The position numbers were made by a program, and so were the translations under genes. From the NCBI GenBank assembly GCA_958296005.1, contig CATQHQ010000002.1, forward strand, positions 1,299,501-1,363,500: a stretch of 64,000 nucleotides of DNA, written 5' to 3'. Under the pieces are notes generated by a model. It did not search any database, had not been told where the DNA came from, and was given only the letters and a program-made list of their open reading frames with translations. Positions 37,310 to 44,775 of the stretch are shown here, one piece after another (positions within the stretch are counted from its first letter, which is position 1; every line of letters begins with the position of its first letter). The DNA is from Longimicrobiales bacterium. Its GTDB lineage: Bacteria > Gemmatimonadota > Gemmatimonadetes > Longimicrobiales > Gaopeijiaceae.

Positions 37310-37702
37310 TCAGCCGCCGGGACGCCAAGCGTCGGGCAGGTGCTCGATTTGGGGCGCATGGCCCGTCATGTCTACGGACACCGCGTCGAAGCGGTAGGTC
37401 GTGCCGGGCCGGCCGCTCTCGTGGACCCATCGGCGAGCGGCGGTCTCTACGGCCCGACGCTTCCGCCATCCGACGGGGTCCAGGGGCGTGCCGCCGGAGC
37501 GCGTGGTCCGCGTCTTCACCTCCACGAAGGCGACGGTGCTCCCTCGCCGCGCCACCAGATCGATCTCCTTGGGGCCGGCGCGGTAGTTCCGGGCGAGGAT
37601 GGTCCAGCCCTTCGCCGCCAAGTGGTCGGCCGCCAGCTGCTCGCCCCTGCGGCCGGCCTCGTGCCCCGGCGGCAGCTTCCCGCCGTGTGGGGCCGGGCTC
37701 AC
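37310..37702 (-). CDS. yraN: YraN/UPF0102 nuclease-like protein
   Basis: The 130-residue protein has the endonuclease-fold signature of UPF0102: [12 protein letters not shown] near 18, [18 protein letters not shown] near 35-52 and FVEVKTRT near 60, with the D-x(n)-ExK arrangement of metal-dependent nucleases. Its exact job is not settled. It starts at a GTG overlapping the DAHP synthase stop (GTGA). Confidence 0.9.
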   Translation of the reverse strand: MSPAPHGGKLPPGHEAGRRGEQLAADHLAAKGWTILARNYRAGPKEIDLVARRGSTVAFVEVKTRTTRSGGTPLDPVGWRKRRAVETAARRWVHESGRPGTTYRFDAVSVDMTGHAPQIEHLPDAWRPGG

Positions 37703-38739
37703 GTCGTGCGTTGAACCGCCGACGCCAACGACCGTCCGATCGCCTCTGCGATTGGGCCGCACTGGGCCACCAGTTCGGCGAACTGCTCCGGGTAGAGGCT
37801 CTGGGCACCGTCGGAGAGGGCCGTGGGCGGGTCCGGGTGCACCTCGACCACCAAGCCGTCGGCACCCGCGGCCACCGCGGCTCTGGCCATGGGAGTGACC
37901 TTGGTGCGGACGCCGGTGCCGTGGCTGGGATCGGCGACGATCGGCAGGTGCGTGAGGGACTTGACGAGGGGAACCGCGGTCAGGTCGAGGAGGTTGCGGG
38001 TCTGGGTGTCGAAGCTGCGGACGCCCCGTTCGCAGAGGATCACGTTGGGGTTGCCCGCGCTCAGCAGGTACTCGGCGGCCAGAAGGAGCTCGTTGATCGT
38101 GGCGGACATGCCGCGCTTGAGGAGCACGGGCTTCCCCGCCCTCCCCGCCCGCTTGAGGAGGGGGTAGTTCTGCATGTTGCGGGCGCCGATCTGAACGATG
38201 TCGGCGTATTCGGCCACGAGCGCCACGCTCTCCGAGTCCACCGCCTCGGTGACGACGGCCAAGCCGGTCTCCTCGCGGGCGAGGGCCAGCAGCTCCAGCC
38301 CCTTCTCGCCCAACCCCTGGAACGAGTAGGGGGACGTACGGGGCTTGAAGGCGCCCCCGCGCAGCACGCTTGCGCCCGCGTCGCGCACTTGGGCGGCGAT
38401 CTGCAGGATCTGGTCTCGCCCCTCCACGGCGCACGGACCCGCCATGAGCACGACTTCGCGACCGCCCAGCACCGTGCCGTTGCCCACGTCCACCAGTGTG
38501 TCCTCGTCCCGCCACTCCCGGGACACCTGCTTATAGGGCTTGCTGACCCTGATGACTTCGCGGACCCCGGGGAGCCCTTCCAGTCGAGCCGATTCCACTC
38601 GTCCGTCGTTGCCCACGAGCCCGACGGCGGTGCGCTGGCGGCCGGGAATGGGCTGGGCGCCGTAGCCCATCTCGCCGATCGTCTCGACGACGCGCTCGAT
38701 CTCTTCGGGCGTGGCCCGATGATCCATCACGATCAGCAT
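37699..38739 (-). CDS. aroF: 3-deoxy-7-phosphoheptulonate (DAHP) synthase
   Basis: The 346-residue enzyme opens the shikimate pathway from phosphoenolpyruvate and erythrose-4-phosphate. An N-terminal ferredoxin-like domain (about 1-70) is followed by the catalytic barrel with [10 protein letters not shown] near 94, [17 protein letters not shown] near 120, [10 protein letters not shown] near 175, [15 protein letters not shown] and DPSHGTG. This layout matches the Thermotoga/Bacillus-type enzyme in which the small domain gives feedback control. ATG at 38739, with AGGAG upstream inside the end of the preceding gene. Confidence 0.94.
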   Translation of the reverse strand: MLIVMDHRATPEEIERVVETIGEMGYGAQPIPGRQRTAVGLVGNDGRVESARLEGLPGVREVIRVSKPYKQVSREWRDEDTLVDVGNGTVLGGREVVLMAGPCAVEGRDQILQIAAQVRDAGASVLRGGAFKPRTSPYSFQGLGEKGLELLALAREETGLAVVTEAVDSESVALVAEYADIVQIGARNMQNYPLLKRAGRAGKPVLLKRGMSATINELLLAAEYLLSAGNPNVILCERGVRSFDTQTRNLLDLTAVPLVKSLTHLPIVADPSHGTGVRTKVTPMARAAVAAGADGLVVEVHPDPPTALSDGAQSLYPEQFAELVAQCGPIAEAIGRSLASAVQRTT

Positions 38740-39518
38740 TGAAACTCCTGGCCGTCTTCGGCGCACACGGTCTCGCCGTCGTACCCAGCCGCCCGGACCA
38801 GATCCGGCACCGCGCCGGCGTCCAGCGACGGGTAAAGGTGAACCAGTACGAGCGTGCCCGGTCGGGCGGCGTTCGCGAGGGCGGCAACAGAGCGGGGCGT
38901 GAGGTGCGTGGGGACGGGAGGCGGGTCAGGGTAGGCGCACTCGGCGACGAGCACGTCCACGCCCTGGAAGAACGGCCCGAGTGCCGGCTGCGGTCCCGTG
39001 TCGCCCGTGTAGCCGACAGCCGCGCCAGCAAGTTGGGCGCGAACCGCGACGGAGTGATCCGCGTGGGGGGTCGGCGCGAACTCCAGCTCCAGGCCGGCGG
39101 CACCGTCGGTCCAGCGGCCGGCCCGGCTGACCTCGTGGTACGCCACCTCGAACCCGGGGTCGGCGATGAAGTCGCCGTGTGCGGCGCGCAGAGCCTTCAC
39201 CCGGTCGCTCAGACCCGGAGGTCCCAGTACGTGCAGCGGTCGGTTCCGCTGGGTTGGCGACGCCCACTTGAGGGCGAAGAGGAGGTGCGGCAGGTCGCCG
39301 AAGTGGTCGGTGTGGTAGTGGCTGAGCACCACATGGGTCACGGCCCACCAGCACTTGCCGTGCCGGGCCAAGCCGTGAACGGCCCCGGGGCCGACGTCGA
39401 GCAGGACCCGAAGGTCGCCGGCTTCCAGCAGGCAACTGGACGACGACCGCCGAGCCGACGGCACTAGCGTGCCCGAGCCGATCACGGTAAGGTGGGGCCG
39501 TTTCAAAGGTGTGGGCAT
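38733..39518 (-). CDS. Metallo-beta-lactamase-fold hydrolase, RNase Z-like
   Basis: The 261-residue protein has the binuclear zinc motif [14 protein letters not shown] near 67-80, a later histidine in [10 protein letters not shown] near 155, YTGDTGP with the bridging Asp near 173, and a C-terminal HLYPSL. It fits the RNase Z/ElaC-like and PhnP-like branch of the fold; tRNA 3' processing is possible but unproven. Its 3' end overlaps the aroF start. Its first 20 or so codons are repeated at the edge of every unit of the array that lies upstream. Confidence 0.82.
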   Translation of the reverse strand: MPTPLKRPHLTVIGSGTLVPSARRSSSSCLLEAGDLRVLLDVGPGAVHGLARHGKCWWAVTHVVLSHYHTDHFGDLPHLLFALKWASPTQRNRPLHVLGPPGLSDRVKALRAAHGDFIADPGFEVAYHEVSRAGRWTDGAAGLELEFAPTPHADHSVAVRAQLAGAAVGYTGDTGPQPALGPFFQGVDVLVAECAYPDPPPVPTHLTPRSVAALANAARPGTLVLVHLYPSLDAGAVPDLVRAAGYDGETVCAEDGQEFQC

Positions 39519-39659
39519 TCGGGAGGGTTCGGCGGCACTTCTCCGGAGGAACCTGAAGAGAAACGGCGCGCGCCCGCTCGCGTCAACCTACATGGGCATC
39601 GCTCCACGACGGCACGGTCCGCGGCCTGGACGCCACCTTGACCCCACCCCTGCCGGAGG

Positions 39660-40988
39660 TCACTCGCAGAGTTCTTGATTCTGCTTCAGGTATTCCAGCA
39701 ACGCTTCCGCCGCCCAGCGGTGGCCGGCGAGGTTCCAGTGGCCGTCATGTGCCCACTGGGCGTCGCTCGGCTCGGCACCCCGGCGGTTGATGAAGTCGCC
39801 TTGGTCGACGACGGGGATGCGTCGCTCTGCGGCGAGGTCGCTCAGCGAGGCAAGACCGCCCCCGTAGGGGCGCAGGTGCATTCTATGCGGCGCCAAAATG
39901 ACCAGAGCCGCGCCGTCCCGCTCCGCGCGTTTCTTGAACTCGTCCAGTGCGAAGGCAGTGAAGGCGAGCGTTTCGGTATACAACGGCCCACCGCTTTCTT
40001 CTGCAAGCAACCTCAAGACGGGGATTGCCTCTTCAGCCGGCATTCGCGTGTTGTCTTTTGACACAGTCTGCTGCCCGTCAAGCAGCGGCGCATAGGCGGG
40101 CCGCCGGCTCAGCAGTTCCGGCCGGGCAACTTGCTCCGCATAGATGCGCCTACCGTCTATGAAATGCACGGAGCGTTTGCGGTTCACCCACCCCAAGAAC
40201 CAGGAACGGGAGGCAATCCGCTTGACGAGCAACATGGCCGGGGGGGGGGAGTCAGTCGCGGCAACATTGAATCGGTGGTAATCCGGGTCAGGAGGACGCA
40301 ACCAGAATCCGCCGTCCTCGGCTCGCTCCGCGGAGACATACGGCGAATGATCCGGGTCGAGACCACTGTTCACGAGCCCCAAGAACGGGAAATTGTCGGT
40401 GAAATCGTTTGGAAGGAAGACGAGCACGACCAGCCGAGGGCGCAGATGTCGGGCGTATTCGTCGTACCAGGCCAACTGGTTGATCTGCCCGGTACCGCCC
40501 CTCCCGAACGCCGAGGTCGTGACGTCCAGAGCAGGCAACTCCCGTGCGGCCATCTCTTCGAGCCGTACGTGGAACTTCTCCGAGATCGGCACCTCCTTCG
40601 CTGCAACGAAGGAATCGCCGATCACGGCGATGTGGCAACTCTCCGCGGCTTGCGCGGGGCTCGGCGGTTCGCGGTCCAGGAACCCCAGGCTGTTGGTGCG
40701 GGAGACGGTCCAGAAATCGACTTGGTTCGTCCAGCGGACCTCCGTGCGGGGAGGCAGCAGAAAGCCCACGTCGGGAACGAAGACGTCTGGCCTGTGAACT
40801 GTCATGAACGGGACGTTCAAACGGAGCCACGTCTCCCCGGCAAGCCCAATGACCAGCCCGGCCATGAGCAGCAGCAACGCGTTCCAGCCGGCCACGCGCA
40901 GGACACGGTGGACCGCCCGGCGTTTGGAGATATGGTCCCGCCGGTCGGGAGGCGGCAACCGCCTTGCATCTGCCGGGGGTCTCGTCAC
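39660..40988 (-). CDS. Membrane-anchored SGNH-hydrolase-like protein, copy A
   Basis: The 442-residue protein starts at a GTG overlapping the TGA of an smc remnant (GTGA). One hydrophobic segment lies at about 34-52, so the rest should be periplasmic. SGNH motifs are GDS (124-126), Asn 194 in LPNDF, and HDGHWNLAGH (414-423) near the C-terminus. The family includes carbohydrate esterases and acetyltransferase partners similar to AlgJ/AlgX; the substrate is unknown. A run of ten C (coding strand) near codon 246 could slip and switch the gene off. ELCE terminates it. Confidence 0.8.
   Translation of the reverse strand: MTRPPADARRLPPPDRRDHISKRRAVHRVLRVAGWNALLLLMAGLVIGLAGETWLRLNVPFMTVHRPDVFVPDVGFLLPPRTEVRWTNQVDFWTVSRTNSLGFLDREPPSPAQAAESCHIAVIGDSFVAAKEVPISEKFHVRLEEMAARELPALDVTTSAFGRGGTGQINQLAWYDEYARHLRPRLVVLVFLPNDFTDNFPFLGLVNSGLDPDHSPYVSAERAEDGGFWLRPPDPDYHRFNVAATDSPPPAMLLVKRIASRSWFLGWVNRKRSVHFIDGRRIYAEQVARPELLSRRPAYAPLLDGQQTVSKDNTRMPAEEAIPVLRLLAEESGGPLYTETLAFTAFALDEFKKRAERDGAALVILAPHRMHLRPYGGGLASLSDLAAERRIPVVDQGDFINRRGAEPSDAQWAHDGHWNLAGHRWAAEALLEYLKQNQELCE
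40240..40249 (-). repeat. Ten-base homopolymer (C on the coding strand) inside copy A
   Basis: Ten consecutive G on the plus strand encode part of an S-P-P-P-A stretch. The same place in copy B is interrupted and shorter, and copies C and D have no such tract. Confidence 0.85.
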
Positions 40989-41236
40989 CTCGTCGCGGCT
41001 CCCGTCGCGCTTCGGGGCTTCTCCAAGCGAACGCCGACGATCGACGACACGCCGGGCTCCTCCATCGTCACCCCGTATATCCAGTCCGCCGCCTCGATGG
41101 TGCGGGGGTTGTGGGTGATCACCATGAACTGGGTGCGGGACTTGAAGCCCTGGAGGAGACGGATGAAGCGGCCGATGTTCGACTCGTCCAGCGGCGCGCC
41201 CACTTCGTCCAGGACGCACAGCGAGCTGGGCTTGAC
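40985..41236 (-). pseudogene. 3' remnant of smc in unit A
   Basis: The last 83 codons of smc, from within the Walker B region (PSSLCVLDEV-like) to the stop, are retained almost unchanged. The signature motif, hinge and head N-terminus are missing, so it cannot make a working SMC. One visible change replaces Asp by Gly just after the DEV motif (GAPLDESN). Its stop overlaps the start of copy A, so it may now serve only as leader sequence. Confidence 0.9.
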
Positions 41237-41295
41237 GGCACTAGGGTGCCCGAGCCGATCACGGTAAGGAGGGGCCGTTTCAAGGGTGTGGGCAT
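41234..41295 (-). pseudogene. 5' remnant of the metallo-hydrolase gene in unit B
   Basis: The first 20 codons ([18 protein letters not shown]) match the intact gene at 39518, then switch into smc sequence in a different frame. The resulting chimeric frame ends at 41119 after 58 residues. Not expected to be functional. Confidence 0.85.
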
Positions 41296-41437
41296 TCGGG
41301 AGGGTTCGGCGGCACTTCTTCCGGGGGAACCTGAAGAGAAACGGCGCGCGCCCGCTCGCGTCAACCTACATGGGCATCGCTCCACGACGGCACGGTCCGC
41401 GGCCTGGACGCCACCTTGACCCCGCCCCTGCTGGAGG

Positions 41438-42745
41438 TCACTCGCAGAGTTCTTGATTCTGCTCCAGGTATGCCAACAGTGCTTCCGCCGCCCAGCGGTG
41501 GCCGGCGAGGTTCCAGTGGCCGTCATGTGCCCACTGGGCGTCGCTCGGCTCGGCACCCCGGCGGTTGATGAAGTCGCCTTGGTCGACGACGGGGATGCGT
41601 CGCTCTGCGGCGAGGTCGCTCAGCGAGGCAAGACCGCCCCCGTAGGGGCGCAGGTGCATTCTATGCGACGCCAAAATGACCAGAGCCGCGCCGTCCCGCT
41701 CCGCGCGTTTCTTGAACTCGTCCAGTGCGAAGGCGGTGAAGGCGAGCGCTTCGGTGTACAACGGCCCACCGCTTTCTTCTGCAAGCAACCTCATGACGGG
41801 GATTGCCTCTTCAGCCGGCATGACACCAGTCTGCTGCTCGTCAAGCAGCGGCGCATAGGCGGGCCGCCGGCTCAGCAGTTCCAGCCGGGCAATTCGCTCC
41901 GCGCGGGTGCGCCTACCGTCTATGAAATGCACGGAGCGTCTGCGGTTCACCCACCCCAAGAACCAGGAACGGGAGGCAATCCGCTTGACGAGCAACATGG
42001 CCGGAGGGGTCAGTCGCGGCGACATGAATCGGCGGTAATCCGGGTCAGGAGGACGCAACCGAAATCCGCCGTCCTCGGTTCGCTCCGCGGAGACATACGG
42101 CGAATTATCCGGGTCTAGACCACTGTTCACGAGCCTCCAGAACGGGAAATTGTTGGTGAAATCGGGTGGAGTGAAGACGAGCACGACCAGCCGAGGGCGC
42201 AGATGCCGGGCGTATTCGTCGTACAAGGCCAACTGGTTGATCTGCCCGGTACCGCCCCTCCCGAACGCCGAGGTCGTGACGTCCAGAGCAGGCAACTCCC
42301 GTGCGGCCATCTCTTCGAGCTGTACGTGGAACTTCTCCGAGATCTGCACCTCCTTCGCTGCAACGAAGGAACCGCCGATCACGGCGATGTGGCAACTCTC
42401 CGCGGCTTGCGCGGGGCTCGGCGGTTCGCGGTCCAGGAACCCCAGGCTGTTGGTGCGGGAGACGGCCCAGAAATCGACTTGGTTCGTCCAGCGGACCTCC
42501 GTGCGGGGAGGCAGCAGAAAGCCCACGTCGGGAACGAAGACGTCTGGCCTGTGAACTGTCATGAACGGGACGTTCAAACGGAGCCACGTCTCCCCGGCAA
42601 GCCCAATCAGGGCTAGCACGGCCATGAGCAGCAACGCGTTCCAGCCGGCCACGCGCAGGACACGGCGGACCGCCCGGCGTTTGGAGATATGGTCCCGCCG
42701 GTCGGGAGGCGGCAACCGCCTTGCATCTGCCGGGAGTCTCGTCAC
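41438..42745 (-). CDS. SGNH-hydrolase-like protein, copy B, with altered catalytic motifs
   Basis: The 435-residue protein is close to copy A along its length, with the same GTG start over an smc stop and the same membrane segment. The GDS motif has become GGS (125 Asp to Gly), and the block III Asn has become Pro (TPPDF in place of LPNDF, position 194). The C-terminal HDGHWNLAGH is kept. Loss of the oxyanion Asn suggests a catalytically weak or dead copy, although the frame is intact over 435 codons, which argues for some retained role. Confidence 0.75.
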   Translation of the reverse strand: MTRLPADARRLPPPDRRDHISKRRAVRRVLRVAGWNALLLMAVLALIGLAGETWLRLNVPFMTVHRPDVFVPDVGFLLPPRTEVRWTNQVDFWAVSRTNSLGFLDREPPSPAQAAESCHIAVIGGSFVAAKEVQISEKFHVQLEEMAARELPALDVTTSAFGRGGTGQINQLALYDEYARHLRPRLVVLVFTPPDFTNNFPFWRLVNSGLDPDNSPYVSAERTEDGGFRLRPPDPDYRRFMSPRLTPPAMLLVKRIASRSWFLGWVNRRRSVHFIDGRRTRAERIARLELLSRRPAYAPLLDEQQTGVMPAEEAIPVMRLLAEESGGPLYTEALAFTAFALDEFKKRAERDGAALVILASHRMHLRPYGGGLASLSDLAAERRIPVVDQGDFINRRGAEPSDAQWAHDGHWNLAGHRWAAEALLAYLEQNQELCE

Positions 42746-42993
42746 CTCGTCGCGGCTCCCGTCGCGCTTCGGGGCTTCTCCAAGCGAACGCCGACGATCG
42801 ACGACACGCCGGGCTCCTCCATCGTCATCCCGTATATCCAGTCCGCCGCCTCAATGGCGCGGGGGTTGTGGGTGATCACCACGAACTGGGTGCGGGACTT
42901 GAAGCCCTGGAGGAGACGGATGAAGCGGCCGATGTTCGACTCGTCCAGCGGCGCGTCCACTTCGTCCAGGACGCACAGCGGGCTGGGCTTGAC
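42742..42993 (-). pseudogene. 3' remnant of smc in unit B
   Basis: The same 83-codon segment as in unit A, with Asp retained after DEV. A few substitutions relative to the intact gene (for example Ala for Thr in the NPRTIEAAD segment and Met for Val after YG). Its stop overlaps the GTG of copy B. Confidence 0.9.
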
Positions 42994-43052
42994 GGCACTA
43001 GGGTGCCCGAGCCGATCACGGTAAGGAGGGGCCGTTTCAAGGGTGTGGGCAT
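42991..43052 (-). pseudogene. 5' remnant of the metallo-hydrolase gene in unit C
   Basis: About 20 codons from the ATG at 43052 match the intact gene, then meet the smc remnant of unit B at the shared GAC microhomology. Confidence 0.82.
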
Positions 43053-43255
43053 TCGGGAGGGTTCGGCGACTTGCCGAATCAGGGTTGCGCGAGGCAGCTT
43101 GGTTCTGGGTGCCGTTTTGTCGGAAGCCGGTGGGACCTAGTGCGGAACTTCTTCCGGGGGAACCTGAAGAGAAACGGCGCGCCAGCTCGCGTCAACCTAC
43201 ATGGGCGGCTCCCTTGTGCCGGGTTGTCCTTGTCGATGCGACGGCCCGAGTGCGG

Positions 43256-44599
43256 TCACTCGCAGAGTTCTTGATTCTGCTTCAGGTATTCCAGCAGCGC
43301 TTCCGCCGCCCAGCGGTGGCCGGCGAGGTTCCAGTGGACGTCATGTGCCCACTTGGCGTCGCGCAGCTCGGCCCCCTGGCCGTTGATGAAGTCGCCATGG
43401 TCGACGACGGGGATGCGTCGCTCTGAGGCGAGCTCGTTCAGCCGGGCAAGCGCACCCTCGTCGGGGATCCGGCGCATGCGATGCGACGCCAGAATGACCA
43501 GTGCCGCGCCGTCCCGCTCCGCACGTTTCTTGAACTCGTCCAGTGCGAAGGCGGTGAAAGCGAGGGTTTCTGTGTACAACGGCCCACCGTTCTCTTCCGC
43601 TAGCAACCTCAAGACCCCGTTGGTTAGCCCTTCGGGCAGCAGTCGCGTGATCGTCTTTGACACAGGTTGCCGCTCGTCGAGCAACGGCGCGTAGGCGGGG
43701 AGCCGGCTCAGCAGTTCCAGCCAGGCAACTCGCTCCAGGTAGTAGGAGTTTCGCCGGCGCCAGTAAAGCTGGGAACCTTCTTCGTTCAACCACGACCAGA
43801 ACCAGGAGGGGGAAATCCGCACGGCGGGCCTATTCCATCGCGGCGGGTTCCGAGGCGTCACTTGGCTGAATCGTCGGTAGTCCGGGTCAGGAGGACGCAA
43901 CCGAAATCCGCCGTCCTCGGCTCGCTCCGCGGAGACATACGGCAAATGATCCGGGTCGAGGCCATCGGTCAAGGACATCAAGAGCGGGAAGTTGTTGACG
44001 AAATCGTTTGGAACAAAGATGAGCACGACCAGCCGAGGGTACAGATGCCGGACGTACTCGTCGTACCAAGCCAACTGGTTGATCTGCCCGGTGGCAAGCC
44101 TCCCGAACGCCGAGGTCGTGACGTCCAGAGCAGGCAACTCCCGTGCGGCCATCTCTTCTAGCCGTACGTGGAACTTCTCCGAGATCGGCACCTCCCTCGC
44201 GTCAACGTAGGAATCGCCGATCACGGCGACGTGACAACTCTCCGCGGCTCGCGCGGGGCTCGGCGGTTCGCGGTCCGGGAACCCTAGGCTGTTGGTGCGG
44301 GAGACGGTCCAGAAATCGGCTCGGTTCGTCCAGCGGACCTCGGTACGGGGACGCAGCAGCAAGCCCACATCGGCAACGAAGACGTCTTGGTGGTGAACTG
44401 CCATGAACGGGCCCTTCAAACGGAGCCGCGTTTCCCCGGCAAGCCCAATCAGGGCCAGCCCGGCCATGAGCAGCAGCGCATTCCAGCCGGCCAGGCGCAG
44501 CACACGGCGGAGTCCCCCCGTATTGGACATGACGGTCCCGCCGGTCGGAGACGGCGACCGCCTAGCGGCGGCTCGGATCTTGTCCTCTTCCTTGGTCAC
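43256..44599 (-). CDS. SGNH-hydrolase-like protein, copy C
   Basis: The 447-residue protein begins at a GTG with AGGAG seven bases upstream; its N-terminal 30 residues differ completely from A/B. A membrane segment (about 37-55) is followed by the complete SGNH set: GDS (128-130, GDSYVDA), Asn in VPNDFVNNF and HDVHWNLAGH. The middle third is the most diverged from A/B. This copy no longer overlaps an smc stop, because a deletion removed the end of the smc remnant. An internal ATG at codon 24 is an alternative start. Confidence 0.78.
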   Translation of the reverse strand: MTKEEDKIRAAARRSPSPTGGTVMSNTGGLRRVLRLAGWNALLLMAGLALIGLAGETRLRLKGPFMAVHHQDVFVADVGLLLRPRTEVRWTNRADFWTVSRTNSLGFPDREPPSPARAAESCHVAVIGDSYVDAREVPISEKFHVRLEEMAARELPALDVTTSAFGRLATGQINQLAWYDEYVRHLYPRLVVLIFVPNDFVNNFPLLMSLTDGLDPDHLPYVSAERAEDGGFRLRPPDPDYRRFSQVTPRNPPRWNRPAVRISPSWFWSWLNEEGSQLYWRRRNSYYLERVAWLELLSRLPAYAPLLDERQPVSKTITRLLPEGLTNGVLRLLAEENGGPLYTETLAFTAFALDEFKKRAERDGAALVILASHRMRRIPDEGALARLNELASERRIPVVDHGDFINGQGAELRDAKWAHDVHWNLAGHRWAAEALLEYLKQNQELCE

Positions 44600-44624
44600 G
44601 GTTGCTCCTGATCACGGTTCGCTT

Positions 44625-44716
44625 AAGCCCTGGAGGAGACGGATGAAGCGGCCGATGTTCGACTCGTCCAGCGGCGCGTCCACTTCGTCCAGGACGCACA
44701 GCGGGCTGGGCTTGAC
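44625..44716 (-). pseudogene. Truncated 3' remnant of smc in unit C
   Basis: Only about 30 codons of the smc segment remain. Its terminal 53 codons and stop are gone, joined at AAG to the sequence that follows smc in unit D (GCTTAAG). This looks like a deletion at a three-base microhomology. Confidence 0.85.
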
Positions 44717-44775
44717 GGCACTAGGGTGCCCGAGCCGATCACGGTAAGGAGGGGCCGTTTCAAGGGTGTGGGCAT
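44714..44775 (-). pseudogene. 5' remnant of the metallo-hydrolase gene in unit D
   Basis: Same 20-codon remnant beginning at ATG 44775, fused to the shortened smc remnant of unit C. Confidence 0.82.

Larger units (their letters stand above)
39460..41236 (-). repeat. Tandem array unit A
   Basis: About 1777 bases. On the minus strand it holds the 3' end of smc, a complete SGNH-hydrolase gene and the start of the true metallo-hydrolase gene. Its left part continues into the intact metallo-hydrolase; its right edge is the recurrent junction reading GGGCTTGACGGCACTAG on the plus strand. A and B are the closest pair. Confidence 0.9.
41237..42993 (-). repeat. Tandem array unit B
   Basis: About 1757 bases: smc 3' remnant, SGNH copy B and a 5' remnant of the metallo-hydrolase gene. 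It is bounded on both sides by the same smc/metallo-hydrolase junction. Confidence 0.9.
42994..44716 (-). repeat. Tandem array unit C
   Basis: About 1723 bases with SGNH copy C. It resembles unit D more than A or B. It shares with D a 73-base insertion in the spacer (starting near 43069) that A and B lack. Its smc remnant is shortened. Confidence 0.88.
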
